A DNA stretch of 6,196 nucleotides from Actinomycetota bacterium (lineage in GTDB: Bacteria > Actinomycetota > Acidimicrobiia > Spongiisociales > ZC4RG35), in contig QGUS01000107.1 of the NCBI GenBank assembly GCA_003242515.1, positions 1-6,196 on the forward strand. Reading direction: 5' to 3'. The notes below the pieces were generated by a model. It did not search any database. It had not been told where the DNA came from and saw only the letters and a list, made by a program, of their open reading frames with translations. How positions within the stretch are numbered: position 1 is the first letter of the stretch; every line of letters begins with the position of its first letter. The translations under genes were made by a program, and so were the position numbers. Of the stretch, positions 1 through 5,092 are shown piece by piece.

Positions 1-66
1 TTATAAGAGACATGCGAGTAGGTTTGGCGGCTGAGCCGGCCACGACCGTGTGCTGCGTTAGCCTTT
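1..66 (+). other. Probable further adapter sequence: second mosaic end, P5 primer, index
   Basis: Bases 1-13 (ttataagagacat) match the 3' part of the Tn5 mosaic end, GTATAAGAGACAG, at 11 of 13 positions. Bases 30-58 match the P5 sequence at 17 of 29 ungapped positions, clustered at 32-34, 37-40 and 45-48. That register was not chosen freely: it leaves exactly 8 nt (59-66), the length of an i5 index, before the adapter at 67. Bases 14-29 are unassigned. The P5 match is weak alone, but its order and spacing relative to the adapter make it credible. No gene is supported here. Confidence 0.6.
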
Positions 67-99
67 TCGTCGGGGGGGTCAGATGTTTATGAGGAACGG
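67..99 (+). other. Residual Nextera read-1 adapter and Tn5 mosaic end (library artefact)
   Basis: Aligned by eye without gaps, 67-80 corresponds to the Nextera adapter TCGTCGGCAGCGTC and 81-99 to the Tn5 mosaic end AGATGTGTATAAGAGACAG. I count 25 matches in 33, including nine in a row at 78-86. Mismatches are at 74, 75, 77, 87, 91, 94, 95 and 98, and six of the eight are changes to G, which resembles low-signal overcalling in two-colour Illumina chemistry. The orientation (adapter, mosaic end, then insert) is what a library molecule starting at about base 100 would show. The right border is fuzzy by a few bases because the last six positions match poorly. Confidence 0.85.
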
Positions 100-323
100 C
101 CGGTGACGTCCTCGCCGTGGAGGCGGATCACGCCGGAGGTCGGGTCCTCGAACCCGCCGATCATCCGTAGCGTCGTCGTCTTGCCGCAGCCGGACGGCCC
201 CAGCATGGCGAAGAAGGTGTTCTCGCCGATGGTGAGGCTCAGGTCATCGACCGCGGTGAACTCACCGAACTTCTTGGTGACGTTCTGGAGTTCGACAGCA
301 GGGATGCCCTCGTTTTCCGCCAT
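87..323 (-). CDS. potA: Polyamine-type ABC importer ATP-binding protein (PotA-like), 3' end missing
   Basis: This is the N-terminal part of an ABC importer ATPase that would sit on the inner face of the membrane and power uptake by the PotD-like protein encoded just upstream. Seventy-eight codons are readable: VTKKFGEFTAVDDLSL (15-30), Walker A GPSGCGKTT (42-50) and the PotA-style FEDPTSGVIRLHGEDVTG (58-75). Family members are usually about 350 residues, so Q-loop, signature, Walker B and the C-terminal regulatory domain are missing. The last codons (R-S-S-stop, 87-98) lie within the adapter match, so genomic coding ends near base 100 and the stop is artificial. The ATG at 323 lies 5 nt after the potD stop, with GGAG inside the last potD codons as a plausible ribosome site, so the two are surely one operon. 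Close relatives carrying other solutes (iron, thiamine) cannot be excluded from this fragment alone; the PotD neighbour favours polyamines. Confidence 0.88.
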   Translation of the reverse strand: MAENEGIPAVELQNVTKKFGEFTAVDDLSLTIGENTFFAMLGPSGCGKTTTLRMIGGFEDPTSGVIRLHGEDVTGRSS

Positions 324-328
324 CTACG

Positions 329-1567
329 TCAAGCTCCGATGAGCGCCTGGAACGCCTCGTCCATCTCCCGCTCCTCGTCCTCGGTCATGCCCCGGAAGAT
401 GTGGGTGGTGGCGAGGATGTCCTGGCTCGGGAAGATGAGCGGGTTGTTGGCGAGATCGGCGAGCTCCTCGTCCTCCATCTCCTCGGCGGCAGCGAGCAGC
501 GCCTCCTTGGTGCCCTTGACCGGGGGGATGAAGTTCACCCAGGCGGCGATCTTCGCCGCGATGTCCGGCCGGTAGACGAAGTTCATCCACTCGTGGGCCT
601 CGTCGACGTTCTGGGCGCCCTTGGGGATGACCATGTTGTCCGACCAGATCATCAGGCCCTCCTCGGGGAAGAGGAACTGGAGGTCCGGGTTGTCGTACTG
701 GAGCTGGACGATGTCGCCGGACCAGGCGAAGCACACGGCCAGGTTCCCGTTCACGAGGTCGTCGGCGTAGTCGTTGCCAGTGAAGCGGCGGATGTGGCCG
801 CTGTCCACGTAGGGCTTGATCTTGTCGATCGCCTGGTGGAGCTCGTCCATCGTGAAGGTGGCGGGGTCGATGCCCATGGTGAGCATGACCAGGCCCAGCG
901 TGTCCCGGGACTCCGTCAGCATCGCCACACGGCCGGCGAAGGCTGGGTCGAAGATGTCCTCGAGGCTGGTGAGCTCGCGTCCGGTGAGGTTGGGGTTGTA
1001 CCCGATGGCGGTGAAGCCCGACTGCCAGGGGAGGGAATAGGTCCGATCCGGGTCGAACGGCGCCTCGGCGAGGGCGGTCTCCAGGTTGGCGATGTTCGGG
1101 ATCTTCGAGTGATCGAGCTTCTCGAGCCACCCGAGGCGGATGAGGCGGTCGACCATCCAGTCGGTCAGCGCAGCCAGGTCGCGCCCGGTGGGCTGGCCGG
1201 CGGAGAGCTGGGCCTGGACCTTGGCGAACCACTCGGTGTTGTCGTTGACCTCTTCGAGGTAGTTCATCTTGATGCCGGTCTCGGCCTCGAAGTCGTCGAT
1301 GGACGAGGTCTCCCACCACCAGTCGTCCTCCACGACGTCGATGTAGAGGGGCCAGTTGGCGAAGGTGAGGGAGCGTTCGTCGCCGCCGTTGCCGGTGCCG
1401 TTCGAGCCGTCACGGCTACAGGCGGCGAGCAGCGCCGGGCCGCCGAGCGCCAGGAGCGTTCCGGCTCCCATGCCCTTGAGGAACTTCCGCCTGTCGATCC
1501 CCCGGTCGGCGGCGAGCAGGGCGATCAGTGCATCTCTGTTCCCCTTGCGACGGACTGGTGCTGTCAT
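329..1567 (-). CDS. potD: Spermidine/putrescine ABC transporter substrate-binding lipoprotein (PotD-like), Tat-exported
   Basis: A 412-residue periplasmic-type binding protein (COG0687 family) that should capture polyamines outside the membrane and deliver them to an importer containing the PotA-like ATPase. The N-terminus has a twin-arginine motif, DRRKFLKG (25-32), a short hydrophobic stretch and a lipobox LAAC with Cys50 as the lipid anchor, followed by a Ser/Gly/Asn-rich linker (51-62). Compared from memory with E. coli PotD, ligand-site residues seem kept: W72 and Y75 (NWPLY) for W34/Y37, E219 and D222 (TESRD) for D168/E171, W282 (AWSG) for W229, and W308 and D310 (IWSDN) for W255/D257. 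Other family landmarks are SLPWQSGFTAIGYNP (178-192) and a C-terminal YRPDIAAKIA (332-341). The ATG at 1567 is well supported by GGAGGAGG six bases upstream. Permease genes are not in the window and probably follow potA beyond the left edge. Polyamine specificity is inferred from residues; putrescine versus spermidine cannot be decided. Confidence 0.92.
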   Translation of the reverse strand: MTAPVRRKGNRDALIALLAADRGIDRRKFLKGMGAGTLLALGGPALLAACSRDGSNGTGNGGDERSLTFANWPLYIDVVEDDWWWETSSIDDFEAETGIKMNYLEEVNDNTEWFAKVQAQLSAGQPTGRDLAALTDWMVDRLIRLGWLEKLDHSKIPNIANLETALAEAPFDPDRTYSLPWQSGFTAIGYNPNLTGRELTSLEDIFDPAFAGRVAMLTESRDTLGLVMLTMGIDPATFTMDELHQAIDKIKPYVDSGHIRRFTGNDYADDLVNGNLAVCFAWSGDIVQLQYDNPDLQFLFPEEGLMIWSDNMVIPKGAQNVDEAHEWMNFVYRPDIAAKIAAWVNFIPPVKGTKEALLAAAEEMEDEELADLANNPLIFPSQDILATTHIFRGMTEDEEREMDEAFQALIGA

Positions 1568-1573
1568 CGGGTT

Positions 1574-1581
1574 CCTCCTCC
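1574..1581 (-). promoter_or_regulatory. Strong Shine-Dalgarno of potD
   Basis: The minus strand reads GGAGGAGG followed by six bases (aacccg) and the ATG at 1567. It fixes the potD start and is the only textbook ribosome binding site I find in the window. Confidence 0.85.
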
Positions 1582-1598
1582 TTCAGGGACGCGTGGCG

Positions 1599-1604
1599 AG
1601 TGTA
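1599..1604 (-). promoter_or_regulatory. Candidate -10 element of the potD promoter
   Basis: The minus strand reads TACACT, fitting the actinobacterial TANNNT pattern. It would place the transcript start near 1592, giving a leader of about 25 nt with the Shine-Dalgarno inside. No convincing -35 hexamer lies 16-19 bases upstream. The 10-bp box GATCGCGTCC abuts it directly. Confidence 0.4.
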
Positions 1605-1652
1605 GGACGCGATCGACCGGGGCGACGCACCCAGGGCGGATTGATCGCGTCC
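1605..1652. repeat. Inverted pair of 10-bp boxes in the divergent promoter region
   Basis: GGACGCGATC (1605-1614) and GATCGCGTCC (1643-1652) are exact reverse complements separated by 28 bp; beyond the first inner-side mismatch one further base pair also agrees (11 of 12). Read in each gene's direction, the same box GATCGCGTCC precedes the -10-like hexamer: 0 nt before TACACT for potD and 2 nt before TACCTT for the plus-strand gene. This looks like a shared operator or activator site for the divergent pair. A simple hairpin is less likely given the 28-nt loop. The role is inferred; the repeat itself is seen. Confidence 0.6.
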
Positions 1653-1654
1653 GC

Positions 1655-1660
1655 TACCTT
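1655..1660 (+). promoter_or_regulatory. Candidate -10 element for a leaderless transcript
   Basis: TACCTT fits TANNNT and ends nine bases before the ATG at 1670. The intervening ccccctccc has no ribosome binding site. That is the layout of leaderless promoters common in actinobacteria, where transcription begins at or beside the start codon. No clear -35 hexamer is visible. Confidence 0.45.
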
Positions 1661-1669
1661 CCCCCTCCC

Positions 1670-2029
1670 ATGAGCGATCGCCTCGAGCAGTGGATGGACG
1701 GGTATGTCCGCGCCTGGACCACGAACGACCCCGAAGACATCGCGGAGTTGTTCACGCCGGACGCCATATACGACCCCCAGACCCCGGAGGGGGAGTGGGA
1801 CGGAATCGACGAGATCGTCAGCAACTGGGTCGATCGGGTGACCTCCGACGGTGACGACTGGGAGTTCGAGTGGCAGCCGCTGGTCGAGACCGACGAGATC
1901 GCCGTCGTGACCGGCCGGACCCGGTACGAAGATCCGCCCGCCAGCTACCGCAACCTCTTCGTCATCAAGTTCGACGAGTCGGGCCGCTGCTACGACTTCA
2001 CCGAGTGGTGGATCGAGGAGGAGATCTGA
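1670..2029 (+). CDS. NTF2/SnoaL-like small protein of unknown substrate
   Basis: A 119-residue soluble protein with the layout of the NTF2/SnoaL-like cone fold: an N-terminal helix (MSDRLEQWMDGYVRAWTTND), the typical 'acid plus aromatic' segment PEDIAELFTPDAIYDPQTPE (21-40), a helix with GIDEIVSNWVDRV (45-57), and strands EFEWQPLVETDEIAVVTGRT (65-84), YRNLFVIKFDESGRC (93-107) and DFTEWWIEEE (109-118). Proteins of this type act as small-molecule isomerases, dehydratases or ligand-binding domains, and the conserved pocket does not reveal which. It is strongly acidic, with no signal peptide or membrane segment, so it should be cytoplasmic. ATG at 1670 is chosen because homology-like sequence begins there, no earlier in-frame start fits the promoter, and the gene appears leaderless. 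It precedes ridA by 43 nt on the same strand and is divergent from potD, with a mirrored promoter box shared with it. Confidence 0.85.
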   Translation: MSDRLEQWMDGYVRAWTTNDPEDIAELFTPDAIYDPQTPEGEWDGIDEIVSNWVDRVTSDGDDWEFEWQPLVETDEIAVVTGRTRYEDPPASYRNLFVIKFDESGRCYDFTEWWIEEEI

Positions 2030-2032
2030 ACC

Positions 2033-2049
2033 CGGACGGATTCCGTCCG
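2033..2049 (+). repeat. 17-bp palindrome / hairpin between the NTF2-like gene and ridA
   Basis: CGGACGGA (2033-2040) and TCCGTCCG (2042-2049) are exact reverse complements around a single T. As RNA it would form a 7-bp GC-rich stem with a 3-nt loop. It starts four bases after the NTF2-like stop and ends 23 bases before the ridA ATG. No T-run follows, so it is not a standard intrinsic terminator. It could be an operator, an RNA processing or stability element, or a structure that affects ridA translation. Confidence 0.6.
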
Positions 2050-2072
2050 CCGGTCGCGATTCGGTGCATTCC

Positions 2073-2465
2073 ATGCCGGTGATTCCCCTCGACCCGCCTT
2101 CCCTCCCCACCAGCCCTGCCTTCGCCCAGGGGGCGATGGCCCTGGGGCCCGGCAAGCTCGTAGTGGTCGGCGGCCAGAACGGAGTCGGCCCCGACGGGGA
2201 GCTGGTCGAGGGAGGCTTCGCCGCGCAGACCCGCCAGGCCCTCCGCAACCTGCTCGTCGTGCTCGCCGAGGCGGGGGCAGGTCCCGAGCACGTCCTCCGG
2301 CTGGGGATCTACCACGCCGCCGGCGAGGACGTGCGCGAGGGGTTCGAGGCCGCCCAGGAAGTGTGGGACCAGAGGACGGCGATCACGGTGCTCGCCGTGG
2401 CCGGCTTCGCCCGCCCGGGCGTCCTCGTCGAGATCGAGGCGCTGGCCTTCGTCCCCGACGCCTAG
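2073..2465 (+). CDS. ridA: RidA (YjgF/YER057c/UK114) family protein
   Basis: A 130-residue protein of the RidA family, small trimeric cytoplasmic enzymes; the best known hydrolyse reactive enamine/imine intermediates such as 2-aminoacrylate to keto acids and ammonia. Landmarks: PTSPAFAQG (12-20), KLVVVGGQNGVGPDGELVEG (28-47), AQTRQALRNLLVVLAEAGAG (51-70), VLRLGIYH (74-81), RTAITVLAV (101-109) and LVEIEALAF (118-126). R101 and E120 line up with the catalytic-site Arg105 and Glu120 of E. coli RidA; the equivalent of its Cys107 is Ala, as in many relatives. The common Pro before the arginine is Gln here. The start is uncertain: ATG 2073 gives the typical N-terminus, whereas GTG 2064 adds three residues; neither has a ribosome binding site. 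It probably shares a transcript with the NTF2-like gene. Its stop is shared with the convergent permease gene through a CTAG palindrome. Arg101 supports deaminase-type activity, but the physiological substrate is unknown. Confidence 0.9.
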   Translation: MPVIPLDPPSLPTSPAFAQGAMALGPGKLVVVGGQNGVGPDGELVEGGFAAQTRQALRNLLVVLAEAGAGPEHVLRLGIYHAAGEDVREGFEAAQEVWDQRTAITVLAVAGFARPGVLVEIEALAFVPDA

Positions 2466-3211
2466 GCCGAGGCGCCGGAGTAGTTCCGGATCCCCCAGAG
2501 CCACACCAGCCGGGCCGCCACGAGCGCCACAGTGGCCGCGGCCACCGCTGCAGCCAGCCAGGGCCAGTCGACGCGCCCGCTGATCGTCTCCGCCGGAACG
2601 GTGACGGCGAAGGCGAGGGGGACGACGAAGGTGAGGCCGGTTCGCAGCCAGCGTGGGTAGACGCCGACAGGCCAGCGACCGGCCTCGAAGACCCCCGACA
2701 GCATCTGCATCACGTTGTCGACCCGCACCACCTTGAAGGCGAGGGTGGCGGCGATCAGCCAGATGCAGTAGAGGATCGCCGAGCCGCACACCACGGCCAG
2801 CAGGAACGCCAGGTAGTGGGCGGGGCCCAGGCGGTCGGCGAGCCTCGTCGCCGCCCAGACGAGGGCGCCCAGGCCGGAGACCACGTCGATGAGGCTCCAC
2901 ATCTCCACCTCCCGCACCGACACCAGCAGTTGCGAGTCGGCGGGCCGGGTGAGGGTGTAGTCGAGGGTGCCCTCCTCGACGTCCATCATCAGCCGGTACA
3001 TGTTGGGGAAGACGAAGGTGCGGAGGAACCCTCCGACCATCAGGTGCACTCCCAGCACCGTGACCAGCTCCACCGACGACCATCCGGCCAGGGTGTCGGT
3101 ATGCAGGTAGACGATGGCGATGGCGGCGATGCCGGTGCCGAGGGCGATCGCCGAGTTGAGCAGCTGCACCCAGAAGTTGGCCCGGTACTGCATCTCCCTC
3201 TGGAGCCCCAC
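2462..3211 (-). CDS. ABC-2 type permease, second of a pair (COG3694-like)
   Basis: A membrane protein of about 249 residues, likely the second transmembrane half of an exporter driven by the ATPase at 4071-5045. Six hydrophobic segments are seen, at roughly residues 13-36, 47-69, 107-124, 133-158, 192-208 and 218-240. Between the second and third lies the family hallmark MMDVEEGTLDYTLTRPAD (75-92), typical of the two-permease ABC-2 systems grouped in COG3694/COG4587 (PF06182-like). The substrate of these systems is not established. The start is a compromise: GTG at 3211 is the first conventional start giving no overlap, but it lacks a ribosome site. In-frame coding resembling the sister permease continues upstream to a CTG at 3259, overlapping the previous stop as CTGA; that start would give 265 residues and nearly the same N-terminal length as the sister. 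ATG 3193 is a shorter alternative. The C-terminus (GIRNYSGASA) meets ridA tail to tail. Confidence 0.85.
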   Translation of the reverse strand: MGLQREMQYRANFWVQLLNSAIALGTGIAAIAIVYLHTDTLAGWSSVELVTVLGVHLMVGGFLRTFVFPNMYRLMMDVEEGTLDYTLTRPADSQLLVSVREVEMWSLIDVVSGLGALVWAATRLADRLGPAHYLAFLLAVVCGSAILYCIWLIAATLAFKVVRVDNVMQMLSGVFEAGRWPVGVYPRWLRTGLTFVVPLAFAVTVPAETISGRVDWPWLAAAVAAATVALVAARLVWLWGIRNYSGASA

Positions 3212-3255
3212 CTTGAGGTGGAGCGCAGCCAGGCGCGCCGGGCCGGCAGGACGGC

Positions 3256-4074
3256 TCAGTTGCCCACCGCCTCGTACCGACGGATCGCAGCCCGCCACAC
3301 CACCGTGAACAGCAGCCCCAGGCCCAGCGCCCATGCGGCCTGATAGCCGACGCCCGCCAGCATCTGGGCCGTGTCCAGCCGGCCGATGAGCACCTCGATC
3401 GGGAACTGGAACGTCCAGCGGAACGGCATCCAGGCGGCCGCGTCCTGCGCCCAGGCGGGCAGGAGCTGCAGCGGGACCAGGCGCCCAGAGAAGATCATCT
3501 CCAAGGCCGTCACGATGCCGAAGATCGCCGAGCCCCTCGTCGTCCAGAAGTTGATCATCCCCAGCACGTACAGCACCAGGAAACGGACGGCGTACCCACC
3601 CCAGATGGCGACCAGGAAGAGGCCGACGTTGACGGGGTGCCAGGCGATGGACGGGCGGAAGATCAGCGTCAGCACCGCAGCGATCGGGATCCACATCAGG
3701 GTCCAGGCGATCTTCGATCCCATGAAGAAGCTGAAGTCGCGGTGGAACATGTGCACCGGCTGGCTGAGAAAGGTGTTGATCCGGCCGTCCCGGATCCGCC
3801 ACTCCCAGGCCTTGGGGTCGAAGGCGGTGTTGTAGATCCGCACCAGCGTCCACACCACGTAGTACGCCGCCAGCTGCCCCTCGTCGAAGCCGCCGACCAT
3901 CCCGCCCTGGGCGCGGGCGACGGCGGTCCACACCGACAGGTAGACGACCGGCTCGAACAGGAACGCCACCAGGACCATGAAGGTGGCCATGCGGTACTGG
4001 AGGTCCCGCTGGAACCCCACCCGGGCCCCGGCCCGGTAGTAGCTGAGCAGCGAGAAGGGGTTCTCGGTCGTCAT
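3256..4074 (-). CDS. ABC-2 type permease, first of a pair (COG4587-like)
   Basis: A 272-residue integral membrane protein, probably one half of the transmembrane channel of an exporter with the ATPase encoded directly upstream. Hydrophobic segments lie near residues 30-52, 66-84, 118-138, 150-172, 180-203 and 243-262. The cytoplasmic N-terminus contains VGFQRDLQYR (19-28), closely matched by VGLQREMQYR in the following permease. The loop WEWRIRDGRINTFLSQPV (90-107) occupies the place of EEGTLDYTLTRP in the sister, as expected for a heterodimer of diverged paralogues. The ATG at 4074 overlaps the ATPase stop as ATGA, which fixes the start and implies translational coupling. Its stop (3258-3256) lies just before the second permease. 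Relatives are annotated as uncharacterised or daunorubicin-resistance-like exporters; drug export is not supported by anything here. Confidence 0.88.
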   Translation of the reverse strand: MTTENPFSLLSYYRAGARVGFQRDLQYRMATFMVLVAFLFEPVVYLSVWTAVARAQGGMVGGFDEGQLAAYYVVWTLVRIYNTAFDPKAWEWRIRDGRINTFLSQPVHMFHRDFSFFMGSKIAWTLMWIPIAAVLTLIFRPSIAWHPVNVGLFLVAIWGGYAVRFLVLYVLGMINFWTTRGSAIFGIVTALEMIFSGRLVPLQLLPAWAQDAAAWMPFRWTFQFPIEVLIGRLDTAQMLAGVGYQAAWALGLGLLFTVVWRAAIRRYEAVGN

Positions 4075-5045
4075 CTCGACTGGGTGAAGACGCGCTCGAT
4101 CACGTCCTCGAGCGGGGGCTCCTCGATGGCGAGGTCGGTCACCGTCGCCGCGGCCAGCAGCCTCGATGCGACCTCGGACACCCGGTCCCTCTCCACCTCG
4201 AGGGTCACCCGTTCCGGCGTGCGCTCCAGCACCCGTCCGAGGCCGGACAGGTCGGCGGGGAGGTCGGTGGTGTCCACCCGGATGGTCTTGTGGGACGAGA
4301 ACCGCTCGGCCAGGCCCGCCAGGGCGCCGTCGTACAGCAGCGACCCCTGGCTGATCACGACCACCCGCTCCGCCATCGCGGAGACGTCCGCCATGTAGTG
4401 GGAGGTGAGCAGCACGGTCACGCCCTCCTCCTTGTTCATGTCGAGGACGAACTGGCGGACGCGTCGCTGCATGGTGACGTCGAGGCCGATGGTGGGCTCG
4501 TCGAGGAACACCACCTCCGGGCCGTGCAGCATCGCGGCGATGATCTCCATCTTCATCCGCTCGCCCAGCGACAGGTTGCGGATCGGCTTGTCGAGCAGGT
4601 GGGTGACCTCGAGGCGTTGGGCGAACTCGTCGATCCGGCGGCGGTAGACGGAGTCGGGCACGCCGTATATGGCCTTGTTGAGCAGGAACGAGTCCTCCGC
4701 GGGGAGGTCCCACTGGAGATTGTTCCGCTGGCCCATCACCAGGGCGATGCGGCGCAGCAGGTCCTTGTCCCGCTTCCAGGGCTGGTACCCCAGCACCCGG
4801 GCGTCGCCGGCCGTCGGGTGGAGGAGGCCCGTGAGCATCTTGATGGTGGTGGTCTTCCCGGCCCCGTTGGGACCCAGGAAGCCGACGATCTCACCGGCGC
4901 CGATCTCGAACGAGACGTCCTTCACCGCCTCGACGAGCCGGAACTCCCTGCGGAAGAGGCTCTTGACCGACTCCTTGAGCCCGCCCTGGCGGACCGGGAC
5001 CTTGAAGGTCTTCGTCAGTCCGCTGGCAACTACGGGAGCGTCCAC
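4071..5045 (-). CDS. ABC transporter ATP-binding protein (COG4586-like)
   Basis: A complete 324-residue ATPase subunit of the two-permease ABC-2 cassette. Motifs in order: a long family-specific insert VPVRQGGLKESVKSLFRREF (16-35) before the core; Walker A GPNGAGKTT (58-66); Q-loop Q106 in VMGQRNNLQWDLP; signature LSLGE (158-162); Walker B VVFLDEP (178-184); D-loop GLDV (187-190); switch histidine H216 in LLTSHYMAD. All catalytic elements are intact. The C-terminal ~75 residues (from HKTIRVDTT, 252) form the accessory domain usual in this family. The GTG at 5045 is chosen because homology-like sequence begins there; an in-frame ATG at 5132 would overlap the upstream gene by 40 nt and add 29 unconserved residues. 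No ribosome site precedes the GTG. It lies 47 nt after the oxidoreductase stop, so read-through from that gene is likely. The stop overlaps the permease start as ATGA. Exporter direction follows from ABC-2 family knowledge; the substrate is unknown. Confidence 0.93.
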   Translation of the reverse strand: MDAPVVASGLTKTFKVPVRQGGLKESVKSLFRREFRLVEAVKDVSFEIGAGEIVGFLGPNGAGKTTTIKMLTGLLHPTAGDARVLGYQPWKRDKDLLRRIALVMGQRNNLQWDLPAEDSFLLNKAIYGVPDSVYRRRIDEFAQRLEVTHLLDKPIRNLSLGERMKMEIIAAMLHGPEVVFLDEPTIGLDVTMQRRVRQFVLDMNKEEGVTVLLTSHYMADVSAMAERVVVISQGSLLYDGALAGLAERFSSHKTIRVDTTDLPADLSGLGRVLERTPERVTLEVERDRVSEVASRLLAAATVTDLAIEEPPLEDVIERVFTQSR

Positions 5046-5092
5046 GAGGGTGAGTGTGCCACGGCCCCGGAGTAGTGACAGATCGAATTCTC

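Noticed and set aside
2..95. Continuation of potA by a +1 frameshift (an open frame reads past the TAA to the left edge)
   Set aside because: The alternative frame reads PHKHLTPPTKRLTQ and so on, with none of the expected PotA sequence after DVTG (RPVNTVFQ-type Q-loop region), and it coincides with the adapter match.
1..99. Natural Tn5/IS50 end, or potA pseudogenised by an insertion
   Set aside because: The mosaic-end match is preceded by the synthetic 14-nt Nextera adapter and a P5-like stretch, which natural IS50 does not have. No transposase is present.
324..1319. Minus-strand open frame overlapping potD in another frame
   Set aside because: Arg/Pro/Gly/His-rich translation with no family motif; it is the out-of-frame shadow of potD.
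401..1669. Long plus-strand open frame running through the potD region into the NTF2-like gene
   Set aside because: It is antisense to the well-supported potD gene, has a low-complexity composition rich in G, V, D, E and R typical of GC-rich shadow frames, and only its last 119 codons (1670-2029) look like a real protein.
2474..2488. Small hairpin CCGGA-gtagt-TCCGG after the ridA stop as a terminator
   Set aside because: Only five base pairs, no T-run on either strand, and it lies inside the permease codons for R-N-Y-S-G. It is likely chance in GC-rich DNA.
3260..3931. Extension of the second permease frame upstream to an ATG at 3931
   Set aside because: This part overlaps the complete first permease gene and translates to Arg/Gly/Asp-rich shadow sequence. 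Membrane-protein-like sequence begins only around 3259-3211.
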